Origin: Alistipes sp.
GTDB lineage: Bacteria > Bacteroidota > Bacteroidia > Bacteroidales > Rikenellaceae
Reading direction: 5' to 3'
NCBI GenBank assembly: GCA_017555905.1
Contig: JAFZFP010000023.1
Location: 62,001 to 126,000, forward strand
Length of the DNA: 64,000 nucleotides
The notes under the pieces were generated by a model that did not search any database, was not told the origin of the DNA, and worked only from the letters and a program-made list of their open reading frames with translations. Shown in pieces: positions 1 to 8,193 of the stretch (position 1 is the stretch's first letter; every line of letters starts with the position of its first letter). The position numbers and the translations under genes are program-made.

Positions 1-248
1 ATACCGAGCAGACCCCATACGACCATACGTGGTACGACACCAAAGGTTGGGGTTGTGTAGTTGCCGGTAGAGATTCTGCAACCGAGCATCTCACCAAGAG
101 TTGAGAGGAGTGCGAACTTAGCGAAGGCCATAACCATAGCGTGTTCTGCGTTAAATGTCTTGTACCAAGCGTAGAGGTCCGAAGAGATGAAGAATGGTAC
201 GAAGATAGCCAACATAACGAGGGCAAAATAGAGATCTGAGCGTTTCAT
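1..248 (-). CDS. Conserved multi-pass membrane protein, N-terminal part only
   Basis: The reading frame starts with ATG (complement of 246-248) and runs off the left edge, so only about the first 82 residues are visible. It begins MKRSDLYFALVMLAIF, a hydrophobic segment. A short loop containing YKTFNAEHAMV follows, then a second hydrophobic stretch with GEMLG, and then a glycine/threonine-rich loop. This is a polytopic inner-membrane protein. I recognise the pattern from unnamed Bacteroidota membrane proteins but cannot assign a function. It lies 18 bases downstream of the symporter stop on the same strand and is probably the last gene of a three-gene operon. Confidence 0.7.
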   Translation of the reverse strand, partial: MKRSDLYFALVMLAIFVPFFISSDLYAWYKTFNAEHAMVMAFAKFALLSTLGEMLGCRISTGNYTTPTFGVVPRMVVWGLLG

Positions 249-266
249 TGTATTATATTTTTTTGA

Positions 267-1751
267 TTAATAATCTGCTTTGGATAACTGCTCGGGCTTC
301 GAGGCGAGCCAAAGGCCGAGGATGGTGAGTGCGCCATTGAGAATTATCACCTCATAACTAAAGGTGTAGCCACCAAACCACGCTTCGGAGTGCGAGGCGA
401 TGATGTAACTTATTGCTGGGGCGATAAGTGCGATAAAGGGTATTGCCCTACCATTCACACTACGACGTGTGGCCAAGCCAAATAGGAAGAGTCCCAAGAG
501 AGGGCCGTAGGTGTAACTCGCCATAGTAAAGATGAGGGTTATGGCGCCTGACTTGCTCCACGTGCCAAAGAGGATGATGATGAGTGCCATAAGTACTGCG
601 ATAGCGCAGTGGATGGCCTTGCGTACCCTCTCGATGGCCTTCGTACCCTCCGTGGTGGTCTCGTCGTAGCGACGGCGTGCTGAGGCTATGTCGAGGGTGA
701 AGGAGGTGGTCAGAGCCGTGAGGGCTGAGCCTGCTGAGGAGTAGGTGGAGGCCACAACGCCCAGGAGGAAGAGGATACCCACGACGACGGGGAGTCCGCA
801 TCCCGTAGCAACGAATCCGAAGAGGTCGTCGCCACGCTCCACGCTTAAACCACAACTATCTATATATATATAAAGGAGTGCGCCGAGCGAGAGGAACAGC
901 ACAATAACAATAACTTGCAGGAGTATGGATTGCATCAAGCCTCGTTGAGCATCCTCCCTATTGCGACACGACAACACCGTCTGCATCATATCCTGATCGA
1001 GCCCCGTCATTGCCACCACGAGGAATATGCCCGAGATGAACTGCTTCCAGAAGTAACGCCTATCAAGCGGATTGTCAAAGAAGAGGGTCTTGGAGTAGTC
1101 GCTCTGCGTGATGCTCTCGATGGCCGATGCAAAAGGTATGTCGAGGGCCTTGATGACGTAGATGATAGCCACGACGATGCTACACACCATAATAATAGTC
1201 TTGACCATCTCAACCCACACCACGGAGCGTACGCCACCACGACGTGTGTAGAGCCACACCATCACCATCATTATCAAGGCATTCACCGCAAAGGGAATGT
1301 TGTAGAGGTCGTAGAGGAGCGATTGCAGTACTACGCAGATGATATAGGCACGTAGCGAGGCAGAGAGGAGTTTAGCCACGAAGAAGAGCCACGCTCCCGT
1401 GCGGTGAGCCACGATACCGAAGCGCTGGTCGAGGTACTCATACAAAGAGACAACTCCCAAGCGGTAGTATAGCGGAATGAGGAGGTAGGCGATGATGACA
1501 TAGCCTACGAAGAAGCCGAGAGTGGTCTGAAGATAGCTGAAGCCATCCACAGCGACACTGCCTGGAACAGAGATATAGGTGACGCCCGACATTGCAGCAC
1601 CCACCATAGCAATAGCCGCAACAACACGTGGGGTGTTGCGCCTACCTGTGAAGAATGAACCCCCTGAGATATTGCGCGAGGCAAACCACGCCACCACGAA
1701 GAGTAGCGCGATGTAGCCTGCGAGGGTAGCTATGATGATTAGCGGTGACAC
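267..1751 (-). CDS. Sodium:solute symporter (SSS/SLC5 family)
   Basis: 494 aa, a normal length for the family, with about 13 predicted membrane helices. Family hallmarks are the N-terminal region with SGGSFFTGRRNTPR, the segment AAIAMVGAAMSGVTYISVPG, and the later GLDQDMMQTVLSC stretch. It imports a small solute with Na+. The substrate (sugar, sialic acid, proline or another) cannot be read from sequence. The start is only 12 bases from the stop of the upstream FAD dehydrogenase, so the two are almost certainly co-transcribed. Confidence 0.92.
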   Translation of the reverse strand: MSPLIIIATLAGYIALLFVVAWFASRNISGGSFFTGRRNTPRVVAAIAMVGAAMSGVTYISVPGSVAVDGFSYLQTTLGFFVGYVIIAYLLIPLYYRLGVVSLYEYLDQRFGIVAHRTGAWLFFVAKLLSASLRAYIICVVLQSLLYDLYNIPFAVNALIMMVMVWLYTRRGGVRSVVWVEMVKTIIMVCSIVVAIIYVIKALDIPFASAIESITQSDYSKTLFFDNPLDRRYFWKQFISGIFLVVAMTGLDQDMMQTVLSCRNREDAQRGLMQSILLQVIVIVLFLSLGALLYIYIDSCGLSVERGDDLFGFVATGCGLPVVVGILFLLGVVASTYSSAGSALTALTTSFTLDIASARRRYDETTTEGTKAIERVRKAIHCAIAVLMALIIILFGTWSKSGAITLIFTMASYTYGPLLGLFLFGLATRRSVNGRAIPFIALIAPAISYIIASHSEAWFGGYTFSYEVIILNGALTILGLWLASKPEQLSKADY

Positions 1752-1763
1752 GGGTTAGTGATA

Positions 1764-3329
1764 CTAAAAGTTGTGGGCCTTGCAGTAGCGAGCCACGGCA
1801 TCGGCGATACGTTCGCCATCAAGGGCCGCAGAGACGATACCTCCAGCGTAGCCAGCACCCTCACCCGCGGGGAACAAGCCCTCAATCTGTGTGTGCATAA
1901 GTGTTTCACTATCACGAGGTATGCGTACAGGGGTCGAGGTACGAGACTCCACACCCACGACGATAGCCTCGTCAGAGACAAAGCCCTTCATCCTACGACC
2001 AAAGGTGGCGATACCACTGCGGAGACGCGCTCCAATATTTTCGGGCATCCACTCGTCGAGACGCGAAGGGGTGAGACCTGGGATATATGATGTTCGAGGG
2101 AGACTCTTTGAAGCACGACCCGCCACGAAGTCCGAGACACGCTGTGCTGGGGCTACCTGGCGCTCGCCACTATGTTCACGTGCCAACTCCTCGAAGAGTT
2201 GCTGGTAGCGTAGGCCTGCCAATTCGCCCCACTCCTCCCTGAGGTGTGCGAAATCCTCGAGACGTACCTCTGTCACAAGGCCCGAATTGGCGAATGCCGA
2301 GTTACGACCACTTGGCGACATACCATTCACCACCGACTGTCGGGTGTCGGTCATCGCAGGGACGATGAAACCTCCAGGGCACATACAGAAGGAGTAAACA
2401 CCTCGGCCAGCCTCCTGACTTACAAGGGAATAACTTGCTGCAGGGAGCCACTCACCACGCTCGGCACGGTGGTACTGGATGCTGTCGATGAGGTGCTGGG
2501 GATGCTCGATACGCACACCCATAGCGAAGGGCTTAGCCTCGATGGCGATACCCTCCTTATGCAACAACTCGTAGATGTCGCGTGCGGAGTGTCCCGTAGC
2601 AAGAACTACGGCAGCACCCTCAATGGTGTTGTCGCCGACCTTAACTCCTGTAATGCGGTTGTTCTTCACCACGAAGCCCGAAACTCGGCTCTCGAAGAGT
2701 ACCTTGCCTCCGTGTTCGGTGATGGTATGACAAATGTTCGAAATGATACGTGGCAACTTGTCGGTACCAATATGTGGGTGAGCCTCGTAGAGAATCTCGG
2801 GGTTAGCACCATGCCATACGAGGGTCTGCAACGCCTTGTTGTAGTCGCCACGCTTCTTGCTTCGGGTGAAGAGCTTACCGTCAGAGAAGGTACCAGCACC
2901 ACCCTCACCAAAGGCGTAGTTCGAGTCGGGGTTGATGTCGCCACCACGATTGATCTGCGCAATGTCGTACTTGCGCGACAATACCGACTTGCCGCGCTCC
3001 AAGAGTATGGGCTTGAAGCCTAACTCTATGAGTCTCAGCGAAGCAAAGAGGCCCGCAGGACCAGAGCCGACGACGATAACCTCAGTGCCATTGTCCACCG
3101 CAGGGTAGTCGAAATTCAGGGGCGCAGGCATAGGCTCCTTGTCGATATATATTTCGAGCGAGAGGTTTACCTTGGCCATACGCTGGCGAGCATCTATGGA
3201 GCGTTTGATGACTCGTGCCAAGGCGATGTCGCTCTGGCGAATACCGAGCCTCTCGGCTGCACGTGCTAAATAGAATTTCTCGTCGGCAGCCTGCTTAGGC
3301 GATAGTTGCAGTGTAATAGTCTTTGGCAT
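1764..3329 (-). CDS. FAD-dependent dehydrogenase (COG2509-like)
   Basis: 521 aa. The first ~80 residues form an N-terminal domain typical of this uncharacterised oxidoreductase group. A dinucleotide-binding motif GSGPAG follows at residues 88-93, ending its beta-alpha-beta unit with an acidic residue (LLERG). A GEGGAGTFSDGKL motif follows, then GHSARD, and the C-terminal FAD-contacting region FPAGEGAGYAGGIVSAALDG. It should bind FAD and oxidise or reduce an unknown substrate in the cytoplasm. A -7-like element (CAAAAATA on the plus strand, 3349-3356) lies just upstream. It is the first gene of a leftward operon with the symporter. Confidence 0.9.
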   Translation of the reverse strand: MPKTITLQLSPKQAADEKFYLARAAERLGIRQSDIALARVIKRSIDARQRMAKVNLSLEIYIDKEPMPAPLNFDYPAVDNGTEVIVVGSGPAGLFASLRLIELGFKPILLERGKSVLSRKYDIAQINRGGDINPDSNYAFGEGGAGTFSDGKLFTRSKKRGDYNKALQTLVWHGANPEILYEAHPHIGTDKLPRIISNICHTITEHGGKVLFESRVSGFVVKNNRITGVKVGDNTIEGAAVVLATGHSARDIYELLHKEGIAIEAKPFAMGVRIEHPQHLIDSIQYHRAERGEWLPAASYSLVSQEAGRGVYSFCMCPGGFIVPAMTDTRQSVVNGMSPSGRNSAFANSGLVTEVRLEDFAHLREEWGELAGLRYQQLFEELAREHSGERQVAPAQRVSDFVAGRASKSLPRTSYIPGLTPSRLDEWMPENIGARLRSGIATFGRRMKGFVSDEAIVVGVESRTSTPVRIPRDSETLMHTQIEGLFPAGEGAGYAGGIVSAALDGERIADAVARYCKAHNF

Positions 3330-3384
3330 ATAGTATCATTTAAACATACAAAAATAGGAAAAATTAAATAAAAACAGCGTCGAT

Positions 3385-3416
3385 GTTGCGTATATTATAA
3401 AAGTTTTTTATCTTTG
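3385..3416 (+). promoter_or_regulatory. Bacteroidota sigma-ABfr-type promoter for tRNA-Leu
   Basis: TTG at 3385-3387 and TATCTTTG at 3409-3416 with a 21-base spacer. This matches the TTG/TAnnTTTG promoter of the phylum, about 45 bases before the tRNA. Confidence 0.75.
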
Positions 3417-3461
3417 CACCGCTGATACCCCAAGAAAGGGGAGCTAAAAAAGCAAGATCCT

Positions 3462-3543
3462 GCGGATATGGTGTAATTGGTAGCCACGTCAGACTTAGGA
3501 TCTGATGCCGAGAGGCGTGGGGGTTCGAGTCCCTTTATCCGCA
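3462..3543 (+). tRNA. tRNA-Leu (anticodon UAG)
   Basis: The 7-bp acceptor stem GCGGATA (3462-3468) pairs with TATCCGC (3536-3542), with discriminator A at 3543. The anticodon stem TCAGA/TCTGA holds loop CTTAGGA, giving anticodon TAG. A long variable arm (TGCCGAGAGGCG) and a T arm with GGTTCGAGTCC follow, as expected for a class II tRNA. CCA is not encoded. The downstream tract contains an exact 22-base inverted copy of its 3' end. Confidence 0.97.
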
Positions 3544-3545
3544 CG

Positions 3546-3578
3546 AAGACGAGCAACGAAAGTTGTTCGTCTTTTTTT
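3546..3578 (+). terminator. Intrinsic terminator after tRNA-Leu
   Basis: 12-bp stem AAGACGAGCAAC / GTTGTTCGTCTT (one G-U) with a GAAA loop, followed by seven T. Confidence 0.9.
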
Positions 3579-3650
3579 GTGCTTATATGTTTGAGCGAGC
3601 TCACATAAGCCCAAAAAAAGACGTAGCCTGCGGCTATTCGTCTTAAAAAC
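3579..3650. repeat. Two small hairpins behind tRNA-Leu
   Basis: The first hairpin is built on GCTTAT at 3581 and ATAAGC at 3605. The second spans 3619-3644 (AAGACG-TAGCC / GGCTA-TTCGTCTT) and is bordered by A runs on both sides. Read on the minus strand it looks like a terminator and resembles an inverted, altered copy of the tRNA-Leu terminator. Confidence 0.6.
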
Positions 3651-3651
3651 C

Positions 3652-3780
3652 ACACATAGGGACTCGAACTTTGGCGGGGGTTGAGCCGATATGATAGTGA
3701 TTTATTGCTCGGGCTTATGCCCTGCGCTTATTTTTTGAGGTATCGGCTCTACGGCTCCCGCCGTTCGAGTCCCTATGTGT
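3652..3780. repeat. 129-nt hairpin repeat with tRNA T-arm ends
   Basis: The outer arms 3652-3669 and 3763-3780 are perfect 18-base inverted repeats containing GGGACTCGAAC / GTTCGAGTCCC, the T arm and 3' side of tRNA-Leu. Inner pairs are GGCGGG (3673-3678) with CCCGCC (3757-3762) and GAGCCGATA (3683-3691) with TATCGGCTC (3741-3749). The module from GGGGGTTGAGCCGATA to GTTCGAGTC recurs, diverged, after tRNA-Ser. No coding frame with family resemblance is present. Confidence 0.85.
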
Positions 3781-3781
3781 T

Positions 3782-3803
3782 GTGCGGATAAAGGGACTCG
3801 AAC
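3782..3803 (-). repeat. Exact inverted copy of tRNA-Leu 3' end
   Basis: These 22 bases are the exact reverse complement of 3523-3544, covering the T-loop 3' half and acceptor strand of tRNA-Leu plus one following base. Confidence 0.9.
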
Positions 3804-3997
3804 TCGCTGTGGCGGCTCGGCAGACTTGTCGGCGGTGATTGATTGTGCGAGTTGCGATGCAACTACGAATATAGGGCGAGTATTAGTTGCTCAAGCAAGC
3901 TTGCCACTAACACTCACCCCATATTCTATACCTACGGTATTTCGCTCAATCAATTCACCTTGGTCTACTCTCGCTCTGCTGACCGCAGTTCGAGTCC
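3794..3997. repeat. ~200-nt imperfect palindrome ending in T-arm boxes
   Basis: Outer arms are GGACTCGAAC (3794-3803) and GTTCGAGTCC (3988-3997). Inner arms include GGTGATTGATTG (3834-3845) with CAATCAATTCACC (3947-3959), and the GGGCGAGTATTAG region near 3874 with CTAACACTCACCCC near 3907. The whole block can fold as one long hairpin. No gene is seen in it. Confidence 0.75.
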
Positions 3998-4469
3998 ATC
4001 GCTGTACATCCCCTTAAAGTTTTCCGCCAATCTATTGCGGTCATTTGCGTTTAACGCAAAGTTATTTGTACTCTTTAAATTATATTTTTTACCATACGAT
4101 ACTCCAGAAGAGTGTTGGTCGGAAAGAAAATTTTTCTTAAATTTGCAATGCTATCAGTGAAAGCATACATATTTAGAAAGTGTTTTCGCAGTCCTACATA
4201 AAGAATATGATAGTTTTATAATAGCTAAATGATAACTGAACTGCACTCATTTTTATGGCGATGTGGCTATACACCTATTATTGATGTATTTATCATATAC
4301 TATTCAAATATGGTGCACGGTCTTGTCTGTTGATGGAAGATTTTATCATAGCCTCTATATAGTAAACGGGAAACATCTACACACTTTCTTTTTTATATCA
4401 CACCACCATATATGATTTGTATGGCAACTATTTAGAGTAATAATTTATTAACTAAATGACTATCAAACA
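3998..4469. other. AT-rich intergenic region
   Basis: About 470 bases with no supported gene. Apart from the promoter at 4115-4145 I see only AT-rich DNA and trivial reading frames (the longest after the promoter is 17 codons). Confidence 0.6.
4115..4145 (+). promoter_or_regulatory. Candidate promoter upstream of the LRR lipoprotein
   Basis: TTG at 4115-4117, a 20-base spacer and TAAATTTG at 4138-4145 match the phylum consensus. It would give the downstream gene an unusually long leader of about 315 bases, so another promoter closer to the gene is possible. Confidence 0.5.
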
Positions 4470-5396
4470 ATGAAAAAACTCTACCTTATCTGCCTAGTAG
4501 CATTTATAATGCTTTCGGGGTGTATAGACGCTCCCATTGATAGCAAAACCATGGGCAAGAACAATAAAATATACTACACCACCACCAATGGTAGAAAACT
4601 ATCTTCCAGAAACATTAAGTCCGAACACTTTGGGGCAGACCTCATTTCAAACACTTATAAGGACGGACACGGAGTGCTGACTTTTGATGACACCGTCACC
4701 TCTATTGGAGATTTTGCATTCGAGGATTGTAATCACCTTGAGAGCATAACAATTCCCGATAGCGTTACTTCGATTGGAGATTTTGCATTCAATAACTGTA
4801 ATCACCTTGAGAGCATAACAATTCCCGATAGCATTACTTCGATTGGAACTTATGCATTCTATGGATGCTCTAGCCTTGTGAGAGTAACCATTCCCGATAG
4901 CGTTACTGAGATTGAAGCAGACACACCCAAAGATTACTCGGGTCGTGCGAGCGTAACCACTCCAAATAGTGTTACATCGATTGGAAAGTGTGCATTTAAA
5001 GATTGTAAGAGACTAACGAGCGTAACCATCCCCGATAGCGTTACTGAGATTGGAGAATCTGCCTTCGCAGGCTGTTCGAGCCTTAATAGCGTAACTATTG
5101 GCGATTGTGTAACAATAATTGGAGAGTATGCATTCTGGGGTTGTTCGAGTCTTACGAGCATCACTATTCCCGACAGTGTTACTTCGATTGGAGATTCAGC
5201 ATTCTGTCTTTGTAAGAGTCTTTCGAGCGTATATTGTAAACCAACAACACCACCAACAGGCGTAAATACTATGTTCGAAATCAATGCTTCTGGTCGCAAG
5301 ATTTATGTACCTAAAGCTTCGGAATTTACATATTGCCAGGTAAAGTGTTGGAGGTACTATTATTGGGATATCGTTGGCTACGACTTTAACGACTAA
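4470..5396 (+). CDS. BspA-type leucine-rich repeat lipoprotein
   Basis: 308 aa. A lipoprotein signal MKKLYLICLVAFIMLSGC ends in the lipobox LSGC. About seven BspA/LRR_5 repeats of ~23 residues follow, of the form VTSIGDFAFxxCxxLxSITIPDS, and a short C-terminal cap. Such proteins are surface or periplasmic binding or adhesion proteins. The first two full repeats (4704-4772 and 4773-4841) are nearly identical at the DNA level, showing recent tandem duplication. One repeat (ADTPKDYSGRASVTTPNSV) has lost the consensus and looks degenerate. A terminator follows at 5487. No partner gene is adjacent. Confidence 0.88.
   Translation: MKKLYLICLVAFIMLSGCIDAPIDSKTMGKNNKIYYTTTNGRKLSSRNIKSEHFGADLISNTYKDGHGVLTFDDTVTSIGDFAFEDCNHLESITIPDSVTSIGDFAFNNCNHLESITIPDSITSIGTYAFYGCSSLVRVTIPDSVTEIEADTPKDYSGRASVTTPNSVTSIGKCAFKDCKRLTSVTIPDSVTEIGESAFAGCSSLNSVTIGDCVTIIGEYAFWGCSSLTSITIPDSVTSIGDSAFCLCKSLSSVYCKPTTPPTGVNTMFEINASGRKIYVPKASEFTYCQVKCWRYYYWDIVGYDFND
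4704..4841 (+). repeat. 69-bp tandem repeat within LRR gene
   Basis: Two units, 4704-4772 and 4773-4841, begin with ATTGGAGATTTTGCATTC and differ at only a few positions. Each encodes one 23-residue LRR, so copy number can change in frame. Confidence 0.85.
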
Positions 5397-5486
5397 TTAA
5401 TTTAGTAGGTTAGTTGTGATTAAGTTACCAAACTATTTAAAGTTCAGTCTTACCATTCGATAGTTCAGCAGATATAAGCACAAATA

Positions 5487-5511
5487 GCGACCTGTTGAGG
5501 GTCGCTTTTTT
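5487..5511 (+). terminator. Intrinsic terminator after LRR gene
   Basis: Stem GCGACC / GGTCGC with a 7-base loop followed by six T. Confidence 0.85.
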
Positions 5512-5830
5512 GCATATAAAGGGCCACGCACTGACTGTGGCGGCTCTTGGCTTTTGCGGACGTTCGAGTCTCGCTTAACACATTTTGTAAGGCTTGTGGC
5601 AAGTGGACACTTGCTTTGGTATTAAAGAATTTAGGGAGATTAGAGAGCCTAAGGATATGTGTCGCATAACACCTTAAACTACCTACCCCACTCCTTAAAT
5701 TCCCTAATCTCCCTAAATACCCTTCCGTTGCAGAGGTGTGCAGAGGCAAAAAGTTGGAGAATATATGGTCTATTTTGATGTTCGTTGGTCCAATTCTACG
5801 ATTGAGAGGTCGATATTTCCAAAATCTTAG
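5512..5830. repeat. Intergenic tract with T-arm-like fragment and inverted repeat
   Basis: At about 5541-5580 the motif CTGTGGCGGCTC is followed by GTTCGAGTCTCGCTT, resembling the repeats behind the tRNA genes although no tRNA is present. Further on, 5629-5643 and 5704-5718 are a perfect 15-base inverted repeat (ATTTAGGGAGATTAG) with a 60-base spacer. No gene is seen. Confidence 0.55.
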
Positions 5831-5838
5831 TATCTTTG
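5831..5838 (+). promoter_or_regulatory. -7 element TATCTTTG of the cotH gene
   Basis: TATCTTTG about 24 bases before the start codon. No good TTG box is found at the usual spacing. Confidence 0.6.
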
Positions 5839-5861
5839 CCCGATAATTACTTCGTAAATGT

Positions 5862-7412
5862 ATGACTATGAAAAAGATATTTAACCTCCTACTCCTTTTT
5901 GTTTGCGTACTCCTCATCACCACGGGTTGTGTCGAGGACAGGTACCCTGGCTATGTGCCTAAGCCTGGCACGGGACAGAACGATAAGGAGGAGAATGGCG
6001 ACAACGAAGAGACCCCTGGCGGAGACAATGAGGATGATGGTGGCTCAGAGACTCCAGAACCCCCGTTCAACAGCGACTATCCCGATACCTCGTGGGCTGT
6101 GGGCGAGTTGGATTGGGTATTCGATATGAACGAGGTGCCAGAGATACACGTAGAGATCTCCGAGGCACAGTGGAACGAGTTGCTCAAGGCTTACGACCAG
6201 AATAGCGAGACCAACAAGTATGTGCATTGCGACGTAGAGTTCGACTCCAAGGGCGAGCATCACGCCTTTGCCGATGCAGGTCTCCGCCTCAGAGGAAATA
6301 CCTCGCGTCGTCGCCCCGAGGGTAATGGTGGCGAGATGCACAAGCGCGACAATGCCGACTGGCACCACTGCCACTTTATGCTCAACTTGCGCAAGTACCA
6401 AAAGGATGATGCACACGAGTTAAAGAATGTGCGAAAGTTGCACCTTAAGTGGCACAAGGACGACCGCGCCTACTGCCGTGAGTTGTATTGCTATGACCTC
6501 TTCCGTCGCTTCGGCATCTGGACCACGGTATATAGTTCATACTGCCGTCTCTGGATTCACGTCGAGGGAGATAGCAAACCCGCCTATTATGGTGTGTATG
6601 AGATGATTGAGGCTATCGACGACCACTACGTGAAGAAGCGTAAGGAACTCTTTGGCGACCATAAGCACAACCTATGGAAGTGTCGCTATGGTGCTACGCT
6701 CAACTACAACGACTTCGGCGGAGCGTGGATACATTACGACGATGATTCGGGCAATAACTACACCTACGAGTTGAAGAGCAACACCGAGAATTTCGAGGCT
6801 GCAAAGGCCCAACTCAAGGCCTTCACCAAGAACCTCACTCAACTCAGTGGCACAGAGTTCCACGACTGGATTGCTAAGGTTTGTGACGTTCGTCTGTTGT
6901 TGCGTACCTATGCAGTTAATGTAGTTGTCGGTATGTGGGACGACTACTGGAACAACTGCAACAACTACTACATCTACTTCAATTCGTCGGATAGTGAGGA
7001 CTACAAATTCTTCTTCATCCCCTTCGATTACGACAACACCCTCGGCACTTCGAGCAATTGTGGTGTTCAGAGCGATTCGGGCCGTCAGGATCCTTTGAAT
7101 TGGGGCGATACGGGAAAGAATCCGTTAATAGGCAAGATTCTTAAGTACGACGACTATCGCAAGATATATGTCGAGGCACTCAATGAGTTGTGCGACCCAA
7201 CGATGAAACTCTTCCACTATCAAGCCTCTATCGACCGCATCAACGGCTGGCACAATATGATTCGTGACTATGTGGTGAACGACACCGAGGAGGATTGCGA
7301 GATTAAGGATCGCCCTGCGGGCTGGGGTAATATCTACGACTACCGTCTGCTCGATGCCAACTCGTCGATGAACTTCTTCAAGGTAAAAGCAGAGTCAATC
7401 CCTAACAATTAA
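5862..7412 (+). CDS. CotH kinase family lipoprotein
   Basis: 516 aa. A lipoprotein signal (…LLITTGC) is followed by a ~45-residue acidic, Gly/Pro-rich linker and then a CotH domain. Recognisable blocks are EIHVEISEAQWNELL, the strand/turn LRLRGNTSRR, KLHLKWHKDD, the acidic segment GMWDDYWNNCNNYYIY and FFFIPFDYDNTLG. CotH proteins are atypical protein kinases in spore-forming bacteria; the Bacteroidota lipoprotein versions are surface proteins of unknown substrate. The second ATG, two codons later, is an equally good start. A strong terminator overlaps the stop codon. Confidence 0.88.
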   Translation: MTMKKIFNLLLLFVCVLLITTGCVEDRYPGYVPKPGTGQNDKEENGDNEETPGGDNEDDGGSETPEPPFNSDYPDTSWAVGELDWVFDMNEVPEIHVEISEAQWNELLKAYDQNSETNKYVHCDVEFDSKGEHHAFADAGLRLRGNTSRRRPEGNGGEMHKRDNADWHHCHFMLNLRKYQKDDAHELKNVRKLHLKWHKDDRAYCRELYCYDLFRRFGIWTTVYSSYCRLWIHVEGDSKPAYYGVYEMIEAIDDHYVKKRKELFGDHKHNLWKCRYGATLNYNDFGGAWIHYDDDSGNNYTYELKSNTENFEAAKAQLKAFTKNLTQLSGTEFHDWIAKVCDVRLLLRTYAVNVVVGMWDDYWNNCNNYYIYFNSSDSEDYKFFFIPFDYDNTLGTSSNCGVQSDSGRQDPLNWGDTGKNPLIGKILKYDDYRKIYVEALNELCDPTMKLFHYQASIDRINGWHNMIRDYVVNDTEEDCEIKDRPAGWGNIYDYRLLDANSSMNFFKVKAESIPNN

Positions 7413-7430
7413 GGGATTGACTCTTTTCTT
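7391..7430 (+). terminator. Terminator overlapping the cotH stop codon
   Basis: 13-bp perfect stem AGAGTCAATCCCT (7391-7403) / AGGGATTGACTCT (7412-7424), then a T-rich run. The left arm encodes the last residues of the CotH protein. Confidence 0.88.
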
Positions 7431-7451
7431 ATAAATGGTTGATTGTCACAC

Positions 7452-8180
7452 CTAAAAGACCTCGCTCATTATGCGGAGCGACTCCACGGAGTGTATCGAA
7501 TCGAGGTGGAAGGCATAGTATTTAAGCATAGCCTCAAGGAATGAGGCACGCTCCGTTCTGTTGAGTCCTATCTCGGCCAAGTAGCGCACGTCGCACTCCA
7601 ACATATCGTGCAGTATGCGTGCATTCTCGGGCGACATCGCCGTACTTGGTATTTCGGGGGTGAAGGTGAACTTTCCGTCGCGTATGTCGAGCCACGCACC
7701 ATCCCTATACTCATTATCGGGCGAGAAGCCCAAGGGACGACAGAGGTTTGCTAAGAACCAAAGGTGGAAGTTGGCGACACCCTCCTCCAAGGCGTCGAGG
7801 GCAGCCACAGAACCCCACACAAAGTCGAAGAGGTGCGACTCTGGCTCGCTCTCCTTGACCAAGCGATAAAGTACCTCGGCCATAAAGAGGGCCATCGTCG
7901 ATTTGCGAATGTCGAAGGGGGTGGACTGCAACACCATTCCTGGCACAAGATCCTTCATTCGGTGTAACTCCATCTTTGGGGAGGTGAGGCCCACGAACTC
8001 CACGGCGAACATAGGTTGTAGCAGGGCCATCTTCGATCCCTTGGATGAGGGGCGTACCCCCTGCACCATATATGTCTGACGCCCAGCAACATCGGTGAGC
8101 AGGTGTGCTATCACACCCTTGTCGCCATACTTGAGCGTGCCGAGGACTATGCCACGTGCCTTATAGGATTTTATTACCAT
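7452..8180 (-). CDS. recO: DNA repair protein RecO
   Basis: 242 aa, typical length. An N-terminal OB fold begins KARGIVLGTLKYGDKGVIAHLLTD and ends in QGVRPSSKGSK, matching RecO of this phylum, and a helical C-terminal domain follows. RecO loads RecA onto SSB-coated single-stranded DNA with RecR in gap repair. The zinc-binding cysteines of some RecO proteins are absent. It starts 13 bases after the ispG stop and is the last gene of the pseudouridine synthase-ispG-recO operon. Confidence 0.93.
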   Translation of the reverse strand: MVIKSYKARGIVLGTLKYGDKGVIAHLLTDVAGRQTYMVQGVRPSSKGSKMALLQPMFAVEFVGLTSPKMELHRMKDLVPGMVLQSTPFDIRKSTMALFMAEVLYRLVKESEPESHLFDFVWGSVAALDALEEGVANFHLWFLANLCRPLGFSPDNEYRDGAWLDIRDGKFTFTPEIPSTAMSPENARILHDMLECDVRYLAEIGLNRTERASFLEAMLKYYAFHLDSIHSVESLRIMSEVF

Positions 8181-8193
8181 ACACCGCTACGAT

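Noticed and set aside
2244..3023. 259-codon frame opposite the FAD dehydrogenase
   Set aside because: Shadow of the conserved oxidoreductase on the other strand.
3395..3655. Reading frame opposite tRNA-Leu
   Set aside because: It covers the tRNA and its terminator on the other strand; open only because of the tRNA sequence.
3775..4160. Two overlapping short frames in the tRNA-Leu tract
   Set aside because: They run through the palindromic repeats; composition follows the hairpins, no start context or family resemblance.
4704..5230. Regular ~69-bp periodicity as a possible CRISPR array
   Set aside because: Units are contiguous coding LRRs without spacers.
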